64,000 bases of DNA from Roseivivax sediminis (GTDB taxonomy: Bacteria; Pseudomonadota; Alphaproteobacteria; Rhodobacterales; Rhodobacteraceae): the NCBI RefSeq assembly GCF_900112685.1, contig NZ_FOMS01000005.1, forward strand, positions 248,001-312,000, read 5' to 3'. Under the pieces are notes generated by a model. The model had not been told where the DNA came from. It saw only the letters and a list, made by a program, of their open reading frames with translations, and did not search any database. A program made the translations under genes and the position numbers. This document shows positions 21,510 through 29,951 of the stretch, one piece after another. Numbering within the stretch: the stretch's first letter is position 1; the number at the start of each line of letters is the position of its first letter.

Positions 21510-22004
21510 TCAGCCAGCGGAGTCGCTTTCCTCGCACGGCCACGCACCCTCGGCGATCGACGGATGTCGCATTTCGGCACCCGGCGCGATGCCCAGCGTC
21601 TCGGCCATGCCGCCATTGACCTCGAGCACGTACTGGATGTCGTCGCCGCCGGGAATGCCGGTCAGGTCGTGCGGCTGCGCGCGGTCATGCACCTTCTGCA
21701 CCACCCCGCGCGCATCGGCGAAGATCATGTCGAGCGGAATAAGCGTGTTCTTCATCCAGAACGCGACGCTCTGCGGCCGGTCGTAGACGAAAAGCATGCC
21801 CTCGAGCCGACCCATCTCCTCCACGTGCATGAGGCCCTGCGCGCGTTCCTCGTTGGTATCCGCCACCTCTGCGCGGAAGGAGACATTTCCGAAATCGCCG
21901 CGGATCGAGACACGATCCTCCCGGCACTCGGCCGCGGCCAGCACCGGCAGGATCGCCAGTGCCAGCCCCGGTCCTACGGCGTCTGCAATGCCGCGTATTC
22001 CCAT
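21510..22004 (-). CDS. DUF192 secreted protein
   Basis: A 164-residue protein with an N-terminal signal peptide (ALAILPVLAAA) followed by the DUF192 fold. ERAQGLMHVEEMGRLEGMLFVYD, VAFWMKNTLIPLDMIFAD and YVLEVNGGMAETLGI are its conserved blocks. The family's biochemical role is not established. ATG 22004 is preceded by AGGTGAG. It overlaps the end of the double cold-shock gene by 31 bases, a layout that suggests one transcript. Confidence 0.88.
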   Translation of the reverse strand: MGIRGIADAVGPGLALAILPVLAAAECREDRVSIRGDFGNVSFRAEVADTNEERAQGLMHVEEMGRLEGMLFVYDRPQSVAFWMKNTLIPLDMIFADARGVVQKVHDRAQPHDLTGIPGGDDIQYVLEVNGGMAETLGIAPGAEMRHPSIAEGAWPCEESDSAG

Positions 22005-22513
22005 GCACTCACCTCGGTCGCCATGCGCCCGCGCTTGCCGTCCACCGCACGGATCGCCAGCGCCTCCCCCGGCTGCAGTTCAGCCAGGCCGGAGCGGCGC
22101 AGGACCTCGATGTGGATGAAGACGTCCTCGGACCGGCCGAAGACGTTGGCAAAGCCGAACCCCTTGGCTTTATCGAACCACTTCACTCGCGCCGGTTCAA
22201 GCGGCGCGTCGCGCAGCACTTCGGGATCCATCTGTTCGAAATCGGCCAGCGGAACGGTCTGGGCTTCGGTCGGCGGAGCGATCTCGTAGACCTGGACCGC
22301 CTGCGCCCCGCGCGGCGTTTCCTGGACCGCGATCTGTACGCGCGCGCCATCGGCTATGGAACTCTGGCCGAAATTCCGCAGCACATTGGCGTGCAGGAGG
22401 ATGTCGGGGCCGCCGTCGTCGGAGATCACAAAGCCGAAGCCCTTGCTCGGATCGAACCACTTCACCTTGCCTTGCACGTGTTCGAACTCGTTTACACGCT
22501 CTTCCCGTATCAC
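21974..22513 (-). CDS. Protein with two cold-shock domains
   Basis: The 179-residue protein contains two CspA-type nucleic-acid-binding domains. Residues about 13-80 have GKVKWFDPSKGFGFVISDDGG and ILLHANVL; residues about 108-175 have ARVKWFDKAKGFGFANVFG and VFIHIEVL. Both keep the RNP1 (KGFGF) and RNP2-like (VFIH/ILLH) motifs. The start is GTG 22513 preceded by AGGTGA. Such double-domain proteins are common in alphaproteobacteria and probably act as RNA chaperones. An AT-rich leader with an inverted repeat lies upstream. Confidence 0.9.
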   Translation of the reverse strand: MIREERVNEFEHVQGKVKWFDPSKGFGFVISDDGGPDILLHANVLRNFGQSSIADGARVQIAVQETPRGAQAVQVYEIAPPTEAQTVPLADFEQMDPEVLRDAPLEPARVKWFDKAKGFGFANVFGRSEDVFIHIEVLRRSGLAELQPGEALAIRAVDGKRGRMATEVSAWEYAALQTP

Positions 22514-22542
22514 ACGTCACCTGCCGATAACTGACTCACTCT

Positions 22543-22558
22543 TGCATGTTAGCATGCA
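22543..22558. repeat. Inverted repeat in the AT-rich leader upstream of the cold-shock gene
   Basis: TGCATG and CATGCA are separated by four bases, forming a perfect inverted repeat 30 bases upstream of the GTG start. The surrounding stretch from about 22515 to 22640 is much richer in A and T than the rest of the window. It may be an operator or a structured 5' leader. Confidence 0.45.
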
Positions 22559-22638
22559 CCCCGAATGAACACATTCAAAAGATGACCGCGCCTCAATTAT
22601 TTGGAATAAGAATTCGGCTATAAAACTATACAGACAGC

Positions 22639-23244
22639 TCAGGGGTTTAGTCGCTGAACACGCCATGCTTCGGCAGGTTCCCGCCGCGTCCAGGAAAAAC
22701 GGTCATGCAACCGAAAGGCGCCATCCGCCCAGAACTCGATCTCCGTAGGGATGATTCGAATTCCACCCCAGAACGGCGGGCGCGGCGGGTTCGGTCCCTT
22801 CTGCGCGGTGACGGTCGCGACTTTCGCCATCAGCGCCGCGCGGCTCTCCAGCGGCTCGGACTGGGCCGAGGCCCAGGCGCCCAGCCGGCTCTTGAGAGAG
22901 CGCGTCGCATAATACGCATCCGCTTGCGGGCCGTCCTCCACCTCGGTCAGCCCGCGCACGCGGATCTGGCGGCGCAGCGACTTCCAGTGCATCACGAAGG
23001 CGGCCTTGCCGGCGGCGGCGATCTCGCGCCCCTTGGTGCTGTCGTAATTGGTGTAGAAGACGAAGGCGCCGGCCTCGATTTCCTTCAGCAGCACCATGCG
23101 TGCGTTCGGCATACCGGTCTCGTCCACCGTCGCCAGCGCGATGGCGTTGGGATCGTTGATCTCGGTCCCTTCGGCCTCCGCCGCCCAGGCGCGGGCGATC
23201 TCGAACGGATCGTCGCCCGCGAAAATTCCAGTGCGTTCGGTCAT
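22639..23244 (-). CDS. pdxH: Pyridoxamine 5'-phosphate oxidase
   Basis: PdxH oxidises pyridoxamine or pyridoxine phosphate to pyridoxal phosphate using FMN. The 201-residue sequence shows [28 protein letters not shown], the FMN-binding region, followed by [17 protein letters not shown]. The end, [22 protein letters not shown], is the diagnostic C-terminus. ATG 23244 is chosen because the product then has normal length and starts before the family's first helix. It diverges from fabI with about 100 bases between starts. Confidence 0.95.
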   Translation of the reverse strand: MTERTGIFAGDDPFEIARAWAAEAEGTEINDPNAIALATVDETGMPNARMVLLKEIEAGAFVFYTNYDSTKGREIAAAGKAAFVMHWKSLRRQIRVRGLTEVEDGPQADAYYATRSLKSRLGAWASAQSEPLESRAALMAKVATVTAQKGPNPPRPPFWGGIRIIPTEIEFWADGAFRLHDRFSWTRREPAEAWRVQRLNP

Positions 23245-23340
23245 CTCCGCCTCCTGCCTTCCCCTGGCCGCCCGGCCTTGATGGTCCCGGCCCCATCGCC
23301 TAAAGGACGGCAAGACGGCAATGTCGGGTGGAGAGCGTGG

Positions 23341-24147
23341 ATGTCAAACACTCTGATGGCAGGCAAGCGCGGGCTGATCATGGGGCTCGCCAATGACAAG
23401 TCCATCGCGTGGGGCATCGCGCGTGCCTGCGCCGATGCGGGGGCGGAGCTTGCCTTCTCCTACCAGGGCGAGGCGCTGAAGAAGCGCGTCGGCCCGCTCG
23501 CCGAGAGCCTCGGCAGCGAGATCGTGCTGCCCTGCGATGTGGGCGACGAGGCGTCGATCGACGCTCTCTTCGAACAGCTCAAGAAACATTGGGACAGCTT
23601 CGACTTCATCGTCCATGCCATCGGCTATTCGGACAAGTCCGAGCTGCGCGGCCGCTACGTCGATACCTCGCGGACCAATTTCCTGAACTCCATGGACATC
23701 TCGGTCTACTCGTTCACCGCGGTCGTCCAGCGCGCGGCGGCGATGATGAACCAAGGCGGATCCTGCCTGACACTGACCTATTACGGCGCCGAGCGCGTCA
23801 TGCCGCATTACAACGTGATGGGGGTCGCCAAGGCGGCGCTGGAGGCGTCGGTGCGCTACATGGCCGAGGATCTGGGCCGCGACGGCATCCGCGTGAACGC
23901 GCTCTCGGCCGGGCCGATCCGCACGCTCGCCGCCTCCGGCATCGGCGATTTCCGCTACATCATGAAGTGGAACGAGTTGAACTCGCCCCTGCGTCGCAAC
24001 GTGACCACCGACGACGTGGGCAAGTCGGCACTCTACCTGCTGTCCGATCTCGGGTCGGGCGTGACCGGCGAGACTCACCATGTCGACGCGGGCTATCACA
24101 TCGTCGGCATGAAGGCCCCCGACGCCCCCGACATCGAGAAGGCCTGA
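23341..24147 (+). CDS. fabI: Enoyl-ACP reductase (NADH) FabI
   Basis: FabI reduces enoyl-ACP in the last step of each fatty acid elongation cycle. The 268-residue SDR has the variant nucleotide loop [22 protein letters not shown], and the catalytic YNVMGVAK with Tyr and Lys seven residues apart. [14 protein letters not shown] further on is strongly FabI-like. ATG 23341 yields [15 protein letters not shown], the usual start. The downstream LysE-type pseudogene follows after nine bases. Confidence 0.95.
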   Translation: MSNTLMAGKRGLIMGLANDKSIAWGIARACADAGAELAFSYQGEALKKRVGPLAESLGSEIVLPCDVGDEASIDALFEQLKKHWDSFDFIVHAIGYSDKSELRGRYVDTSRTNFLNSMDISVYSFTAVVQRAAAMMNQGGSCLTLTYYGAERVMPHYNVMGVAKAALEASVRYMAEDLGRDGIRVNALSAGPIRTLAASGIGDFRYIMKWNELNSPLRRNVTTDDVGKSALYLLSDLGSGVTGETHHVDAGYHIVGMKAPDAPDIEKA

Positions 24148-24156
24148 GCGGCCGGC

Positions 24157-24759
24157 ATGGACTGGCCGCACCTCCTCGCCTTCAACCTCACGCTCCTCGC
24201 CGCGATGGCGAGCCCCGGCCCTGCGCTGCTGCTGGCCTTGCGCACGTCGCTCGTCGCGGGGCCGCGCGCGGGGATCACCACCGGCCTCGGGCTTGGCGCG
24301 ATGGCGGCGGCGTGGACGGCGGCGGCGCTTCTGGGGCTGCAGGCGATCTTCGCGCTCGTGCCCTGGGCGTACCTCACGCTGAAGATCGCCGGCGCGCTCT
24401 ACCTTCTCTGGCTCGCCCTGGCGATGTGGCGCGACGCGCGCGCGCCCCTGTCCGAAAAGGGCCGTGTGGCCGCCGCGCCGTTCCGCACCGGACTCCTGGT
24501 AAACCTCGCCAATCCCAAGTCGGTGCTGTTCGCCGCCTCGGTCCTCCTGGTGATCTTCCCCGCTGACCTTGCCGCGTAGGAAAAGATGGTGATCGTGGCG
24601 AACCATCTCCTGGTGGAATGGACAATCTACGGCGCCTTCGCGCTTCTTCTCTCGACCCGGCCGGCGCGGGACGGGTATCTCGCGCTGAAACCGCTCCTCG
24701 ACCGCGCCGCCGCCATGGTGCTCGGGGCGCTCGGGCTGAAACTTCTGATCGACAGGTGA
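24157..24759 (+). pseudogene. LysE-family exporter broken by in-frame TAG
   Basis: The frame encodes a LysE/RhtB-type amino-acid exporter: the family opening TLLAAMASPGPALLLALRTSL, four or five hydrophobic spans and the FRTGLLVNLANPKSVLF motif. After 140 codons it meets TAG at 24577-24579. The same frame then continues for 59 codons ([20 protein letters not shown], ending [11 protein letters not shown]) to TGA 24757-24759. Together they give the family's normal length of about 200 residues with no shift of frame. It is therefore a single nonsense mutation, or a sequencing error, and recent since nothing else has decayed. Confidence 0.8.
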
Positions 24760-24764
24760 CCGCG

Positions 24765-25268
24765 ATGGATCGACTGCCGCACGAGAAAGGCTTTCACGTC
24801 AGCTGGGACCAGCTTCACCGCGACGCGCGCGCGCTGGCCTGGCGCCTGCAGGGCCACGGCCCGGACGATGGCGGCTGGCGCGCGGTGGTGGCGATCACCC
24901 GCGGCGGCATGGCGCCGGCGATGATCGTCTCGCGCGAGCTCGATATCCGCACCGTCGACACGATCTCGGTGAAATCCTACGACCACCAGACACAGGCCGA
25001 GCCGAAGGTCATCAAGTCCCCGGACATGGACGTGGTGGGCGACGGCACCGGCATCCTGATCGTCGACGACCTCGTCGACACGGGCCGCACGCTCGAAGTC
25101 GTGCGCGCACAGATGCCCAAGGCCCATGTCGCCACCGTCTACGCCAAGCCGCAGGGCAAGCCGCAGGTCGACACCTTCATCACCGAGGTCAGCCAGGACA
25201 CCTGGATCTTCTTTCCGTGGGACATGGCCCTGCAATACGTCAAACCCTATCACGGCACCGACGACTGA
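24765..25268 (+). CDS. gpt: Xanthine phosphoribosyltransferase
   Basis: The enzyme salvages xanthine and guanine to their nucleotides with PRPP. The 167-residue protein has [17 protein letters not shown] near the PRPP site and the type I phosphoribosyltransferase motif [14 protein letters not shown]. The ending [12 protein letters not shown] is also typical of Gpt. ATG 24765 gives [20 protein letters not shown], matching the family's N-terminus. It begins five bases after the end of the LysE pseudogene. Confidence 0.93.
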   Translation: MDRLPHEKGFHVSWDQLHRDARALAWRLQGHGPDDGGWRAVVAITRGGMAPAMIVSRELDIRTVDTISVKSYDHQTQAEPKVIKSPDMDVVGDGTGILIVDDLVDTGRTLEVVRAQMPKAHVATVYAKPQGKPQVDTFITEVSQDTWIFFPWDMALQYVKPYHGTDD

Positions 25269-25280
25269 CCCTCGTCTCTC

Positions 25281-25341
25281 GCCTTCTCCGGTTTCATCTG
25301 CCCGGAAATATCCCGGGGTCCGGGGCAGCGCCCCGGTCCCG
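25281..25341 (+). repeat. Dispersed intergenic repeat, copy 1
   Basis: Located between gpt and the aminotransferase gene. A degenerate leader (CTTCTCCGG...CCCGGAAATATCCCGGGG) is followed by the hairpin CCGGGGCAGCGCCCCGG at 25320-25336. It matches copies near 28500, 32700, 34140 and 38540. Confidence 0.65.
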
Positions 25342-25364
25342 TCCCCTCAACCCCGCGTGACGCC

Positions 25365-26567
25365 ATGACCAGCCGCACCGCCACCACCTTCCGCCCGCCC
25401 GTGATGGAGGCCCGCCGCTGGCTCGACGGCGTGAGCCACCCGCCCGGGCGCCCGCTCCTCAACGTCAGCCAGGCCGCGCCGGTCGACCCGCCGCCCGAAC
25501 CCCTGCGCGCCGCCATGGCCGAGGCGCTGTCGGACCCGGCCACCCATCTCTACGGCCCCGTCCTCGGCCTGCCGGCCCTGCGCGAGGAACTCGCCGCGAC
25601 ATGGGCCCGCCATTACGGCGGCGCGGTCAGCGCGGTCAGCGCGGACGAGATCGCCATTACCGCCGGCTGCAACCAGGCCTTCGCCGCCGTGATCGCGGCC
25701 CTCACGACCGAGGGCGACGAGGTCATCCTGCCGACCCCGTGGTACTTCAACCACAAGATGTGGCTCGACATGTCGGGGGTGGCCGCGATCCCGCTCGCCA
25801 CCGGCGCCGACCTGATCCCCGACGCCGAGGCCGCGCGTGCGCTCATCACCCCGAAGACCCGCGCCATCGCGCTGGTCACGCCAAACAATCCCGGCGGCGT
25901 CGAATACCCCGCCGAAACGCTCCGAGCCTTCCGCGATCTCGCCGCGGAACACGACCTGACCCTCATTGTCGACGAGACCTACCGCGACTTCGACAGCCGC
26001 CCCGGCGCGCCGCACGATCTGCGCGCCGGCGGCCCCGACCCGCATCTCGTCCAGCTCTATTCCTTCTCCAAGGCCTACCGCCTCACCGGCCACCGCACCG
26101 GCGCCATCATAGCGGACCCGACCCTCCTGTCGGAGGTTGAGAAATTCCTCGACACCGTGGCCATCTGCGCCCCGCAGCTCGGGCAGATCGCCGCGCTCTG
26201 GGGGCTTCGCAACCTCGGCCAGTGGGTCGCCGGGGAACGGGACGAGATCCTCGCCCGCCGCGCCGCGATCGAGGCGCACATGCCGCAGCTCGCCGCGAAG
26301 GGCTGGCGGCTGATGGGGCTCGGCGCCTATTTCGCCTATCTCGAACATCCCTTCGCCGCGCCGTCCGAGGCGCTCGCCCGCGACCTGGTGGCCGAGGCCG
26401 GCATCCTCTGCCTGCCCGGCACCATGTTCATGCCCGAAGGCGACCCGGCGGGCGCACGCCAGATCCGCATCGCCTTCGCCAATGTCGACGCGGACCAGAT
26501 CGCAGAGCTCTTCGCCCGCCTCACCGCGCTCGACCGCCCCCTTGCGAGCGGCGCCGCCCCCGCATAG
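25365..26567 (+). CDS. PLP-dependent class I/II aminotransferase
   Basis: The 400-residue fold-type I enzyme shows HLYGPVLGLPALREELA, then AGCNQAF for cofactor phosphate contacts, LVTPNNPGGV and IVDETYRDF. YSFSKAYRLTGHRTG carries the Schiff-base lysine. The C-terminal RQIRIAFANVD holds the carboxylate-binding arginine. The exact donor and acceptor cannot be read; aromatic or aspartate-type activity is possible. The ATG at 25365 is the first in the frame after the intergenic repeat. The foldase gene follows on the same strand 43 bases later. Confidence 0.9.
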   Translation: MTSRTATTFRPPVMEARRWLDGVSHPPGRPLLNVSQAAPVDPPPEPLRAAMAEALSDPATHLYGPVLGLPALREELAATWARHYGGAVSAVSADEIAITAGCNQAFAAVIAALTTEGDEVILPTPWYFNHKMWLDMSGVAAIPLATGADLIPDAEAARALITPKTRAIALVTPNNPGGVEYPAETLRAFRDLAAEHDLTLIVDETYRDFDSRPGAPHDLRAGGPDPHLVQLYSFSKAYRLTGHRTGAIIADPTLLSEVEKFLDTVAICAPQLGQIAALWGLRNLGQWVAGERDEILARRAAIEAHMPQLAAKGWRLMGLGAYFAYLEHPFAAPSEALARDLVAEAGILCLPGTMFMPEGDPAGARQIRIAFANVDADQIAELFARLTALDRPLASGAAPA

Positions 26568-26610
26568 AGATCGCCCGGATCGACGCGCAGTCCGGCAGGA
26601 AGGATACCGC

Positions 26611-28458
26611 ATGGCATTGAAGGCCAAGGGCCTCTCGAAGGCCTTCATCTGGGTGCTGATGGGCCTGCTGTTCCTGGGCCTCATCGGCTTCGGGGCCACC
26701 AACCTGTCGGGCAATGTCCGCAGCGTCGGCGCCGTCGGCGACGAGGAGATCGAGGTCGACGCCTATTCCCGCGCGCTGCAGAACCGCGTCGCGCAGATGC
26801 AGCAGCAACGCGGCGCGCCGGTCTCTGTCGCCGACTTGCAGGCCGCGGGAATCGACCGGCAGATCCTCGGCCAGCTCGTGACCGAGGCCGCGCTCGACTG
26901 GGAAGCCGGCCGCATCGGGCTGTCGGTGGGCGACGAGATCCTCGCCCAGGAGCTGCGCCGCATCGGCGCCTTCCAGGGCCCGGACGGCAATTTCGACCGC
27001 GACGCCTACGCCTATGCGCTACAGAACGCCGGCCTCAGCGAATCCGAGTTCGAGGCGGATCTGCGCGCCGAAAGCGCCCGTTCGCTGATGCGCGCGGCCG
27101 TCGCCGCCGGCAACCGGATGCCCGACACCTATGTCGACACCATCGTCGCCTACGCCGCCGAGACGCGCGATTTCACCTGGGCGATGCTCGACGAGGACGA
27201 CCTGCAATCGTCCGTGCCCGAACCCACCGAAGAGGACCTGCAGGCCTATTACGAGGCCAATATCGACAGCTATACGCGCCCCGAGACCAAGCGCATCACC
27301 TATGCCTGGCTCACGCCCGACATGCTCGCCGAAACGGTGGAGATCTCCGAAGAGCGGCTGCGCGAGGCCTACGAGGAACGCACGTCCGAATTTGTGCTTC
27401 CCGAGCGGCGCATGGTCGAACGGCTGGTCTTCTCCTCCGAGGAGGCCGCCGCCGAGGCCGCGTCCCGCATCGAGTCGGGCGAGATCGACTTCGAAGGACT
27501 GGTGGAGGGCCGCGGCCTCGCACTGGCCGATGTCGACCTCGGCGTGGTCACCCGCGACGACCTCGGCGGCGCGGCGGATGCCGTCTTCAACGCCGGCACC
27601 GGCGAGGTCGCCGGGCCCGCCCCCGCGCCAACCGGGTCCGCCCTCTACCGCGTGAACGCGCAGCTTGCCGCGCAGGAAACCCCGTTCGAGGAGGCTGTCC
27701 CCGCGCTCCGCGACAGCCTCGTCCTCGACGAGGCCCGGCGCGTCATCGAAAGACAGGCCGAGGATCTCGACAACCGCCTCGCCGGCGGCGCCACGCTCGA
27801 GGATCTCGCGGCCGAGACCGACATGCAGATCGGAGAGATCGACTGGGCCGGCCAGAACGGCGACGGCATTGCCGCCTATCCCGCCTTCTCCGAAGCGGCC
27901 GGCGACATGGTTCCGGGCGACTACCCGCAGATCGAGGAAACCGGCGATGGCGGACTCTTCGCCATCCGCGTGGACGAGGTCCTTCCGGAGGCGCCCCGGC
28001 CGTTCGACGAGGTTCGCGACCGCGTGCGCACCGGCTGGACCCGGGCGCGCGTGACCGAGGCGCTGTCGGGCCGCGCCGACACCGTCGCCGACCGCCTGCG
28101 GAGCGGCCAGAGCTTCGAGGCCGCCGACCTCGAGCCCCGGACGCTCGAGGCGGTGTCGCGCAGCACCTCGGTCGACGCCCTGCCCTCTGGCGCCGTCACC
28201 GATATCTTCGAGCTTGCCGAGGGCGATATCGCGGTCCTGCCAGGCCAGGGCCGCGTCGCCATCGCCCGGCTCGACGCCATCGTGCCCGCGGACATGGACA
28301 GTGCCGAAGCGCAGCGCATCGCCGACCGTCTGCGCCAGCAGGCCGCCGGCGACGTCGCGAGCCAGCTCTTCCAGGCGCTCGCAGCCGACATCCAGACCCG
28401 CGCAGGCGTCGAGATCGACCAGCAAGCGCTCAACGCGGTCCACTCCCAGATGCAGTAA
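26611..28458 (+). CDS. PpiD-type membrane-anchored periplasmic foldase
   Basis: The 615-residue protein has a short cytoplasmic N-terminus and a single membrane anchor (FIWVLMGLLFLGLIGFGATNLSG, about residues 10-32). A SurA/PpiD-like chaperone domain follows, and then a parvulin-like region around residues 260-360 with VLPERRMVERLVFSSEEAAAEAA. It should help outer-membrane and periplasmic proteins fold. The parvulin core looks diverged, so isomerase activity is doubtful. ATG 26611 is chosen because the membrane anchor starts there and AGGAAGG lies upstream. Confidence 0.85.
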   Translation: MALKAKGLSKAFIWVLMGLLFLGLIGFGATNLSGNVRSVGAVGDEEIEVDAYSRALQNRVAQMQQQRGAPVSVADLQAAGIDRQILGQLVTEAALDWEAGRIGLSVGDEILAQELRRIGAFQGPDGNFDRDAYAYALQNAGLSESEFEADLRAESARSLMRAAVAAGNRMPDTYVDTIVAYAAETRDFTWAMLDEDDLQSSVPEPTEEDLQAYYEANIDSYTRPETKRITYAWLTPDMLAETVEISEERLREAYEERTSEFVLPERRMVERLVFSSEEAAAEAASRIESGEIDFEGLVEGRGLALADVDLGVVTRDDLGGAADAVFNAGTGEVAGPAPAPTGSALYRVNAQLAAQETPFEEAVPALRDSLVLDEARRVIERQAEDLDNRLAGGATLEDLAAETDMQIGEIDWAGQNGDGIAAYPAFSEAAGDMVPGDYPQIEETGDGGLFAIRVDEVLPEAPRPFDEVRDRVRTGWTRARVTEALSGRADTVADRLRSGQSFEAADLEPRTLEAVSRSTSVDALPSGAVTDIFELAEGDIAVLPGQGRVAIARLDAIVPADMDSAEAQRIADRLRQQAAGDVASQLFQALAADIQTRAGVEIDQQALNAVHSQMQ

Positions 28459-28496
28459 CCCGCACCGGAGGCCTTCGGCCCTCCTTCCCGTACCCC

Positions 28497-28604
28497 TGCT
28501 GCTTCTTTGGGCCGAGAAATACTCCGGGAGCGCGAGGGCAGCGCCCTCGCCTGGGGGTTTGGGGGGCCTCCCCCAAACATGGTGCGCGCGCGGCAGCGCG
28601 CACC
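28497..28604. repeat. Dispersed intergenic repeat, copy 2, with three hairpins
   Basis: The leader CTGCTTCTTTGGGCCGAGAA and AATACTCCGGG is followed by hairpin GCGAGGGCAGCGCCCTCGC at 28532-28550. A second stem follows, GTTTGGGGG (28557-28565) with CCCCCAAAC (28570-28578), and a third, GGTGCGCGC (28581-28589) with GCGCGCACC (28596-28604). It fills the gap between two convergent genes and could act as a two-way terminator. Confidence 0.75.
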
Positions 28605-28610
28605 GCCGGA

Positions 28611-29945
28611 TCAGAGATAGTCCGAGCGCTGCAGCCCGTACTTCGCCATCTTCTCATTGAGCGTCCGGCGCGGAAGGCACAGCTCTTCCATCACCGCGGA
28701 AATCGACCCCTTGTGGCGCCGCATCGTGTTGTCGATGAGCATGCGCTCGAACGCCTCCACGTATTCCTTGAGCGGCTTGCCCTCGGTGGTCATCACCGGC
28801 TTCATCTCTTCATGGTCGTTCATCAGGAGCGACGCGATGGTCCCCGTGCCGCGCCGCGACTGCAGCGTCGCGCGCTCGGCCAGGTTGATGAGTTGGCGCA
28901 CGTTGCCCGGCCACGGCGCCTGCAGCAGCTGCGCCGCCTCTTGGGCGGACACTTCGGGCGCCTCGCAGCCGTATTCGTCGGCGTATTGCTCCGAAAGGCG
29001 CGTGAAGAGCGTCAGGATATCCTCGCCGCGCTGGCGCAGCGGCGGAACGGTGATCCGCAGGGCTGCCAGCCGGTAGAACAGGTCCGACCGAAGCGCCGTT
29101 TCGCAGGTCTTGCCCTCGTCCTGCAGGTTGCAGATGGCGACGATGCGGGTCTCGGGCGGGTTGCCCTGGTCATTGATCACCGATTGCAGGCGCGCCTGCG
29201 CGTGGTCCGACAGCGCCTCGATATCCTCGAGCACCAGCGTGCCGCCGCGTGCCTCCTCGATCGCCGGCAATTGCGGGTCGCCTTCTTCCACCGGCCCGAA
29301 GAGCCGCTTGAGCAGGGTCGTCTCGTCCATCGCGGCGCAGGGCAGCAGCACGAACTTCTTGCCCGCCCGGCTGCCGACCGCATGCAGCGCGTGCGCCACG
29401 AGCGTCTTGCCGGTCCCGGTCTCGCCGTCGATGAGAACGTGCCCGTCGGCCTGGCCGAGGTCGAGGATGTCCTCGCGCAGCCGCTCCATCGCCGGGGAGG
29501 AGCCGATCAGCTTCTGCATGATCTGCGTGCCGTCCGACAACTCCTTGCGGAGCTGGCGATTGTCGAGCGTCAGGCGCCGGGCGGCGGTGGCCTTCTTGGC
29601 CAGTTCGGACATCCGGTCGGGGTTGAACGGCTTTTCGAGGAAATCGAAAGCGCCGATGCGCATCGCCTCCACCGCCATCGGCACGTCGCCGTGACCGGTG
29701 ATCATGATCACCGGCAGCGCGCTGTCCACGCCCATCAGCTTCTTGAGGAACTGGATGCCGTCCATACCCGGCATCTTGATGTCCGAGATGACGATGCCGG
29801 GATAATCCGGGGACAGGCCCGTCAGCGCCTCTTCCGCGCTGGAAAAGCTCTCGGTGTCGTATCCCGACAGGGCCAGCCACTGGCTGATCGACTGGCGCAT
29901 GTCCTTTTCGTCGTCGACGATCGCAATCTTCATGGCCTTCGCCAT
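28611..29945 (-). CDS. dctD: DctD-like NtrC-family response regulator lacking GAFTGA
   Basis: DctD is the receiver partner of DctB in C4-dicarboxylate control. The 444-residue protein has a receiver domain (VDDEKDMR, phospho-acceptor in VISDIKMPGMDG, about residues 5-120). An AAA+ domain follows, with Walker A GETGTGKTL and Walker B-like GGTLVLEDIEAL, then a Fis-type helix-turn-helix (VMEELCLPRRTLNEKMAKYGL). Where other family members have GAFTGA for sigma-54 contact, this one reads FGPVEEGDPQLPA. It may thus not activate sigma-54 promoters. No dctPQM genes are adjacent. Confidence 0.88.
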   Translation of the reverse strand: MAKAMKIAIVDDEKDMRQSISQWLALSGYDTESFSSAEEALTGLSPDYPGIVISDIKMPGMDGIQFLKKLMGVDSALPVIMITGHGDVPMAVEAMRIGAFDFLEKPFNPDRMSELAKKATAARRLTLDNRQLRKELSDGTQIMQKLIGSSPAMERLREDILDLGQADGHVLIDGETGTGKTLVAHALHAVGSRAGKKFVLLPCAAMDETTLLKRLFGPVEEGDPQLPAIEEARGGTLVLEDIEALSDHAQARLQSVINDQGNPPETRIVAICNLQDEGKTCETALRSDLFYRLAALRITVPPLRQRGEDILTLFTRLSEQYADEYGCEAPEVSAQEAAQLLQAPWPGNVRQLINLAERATLQSRRGTGTIASLLMNDHEEMKPVMTTEGKPLKEYVEAFERMLIDNTMRRHKGSISAVMEELCLPRRTLNEKMAKYGLQRSDYL

Positions 29946-29951
29946 CGCGCA

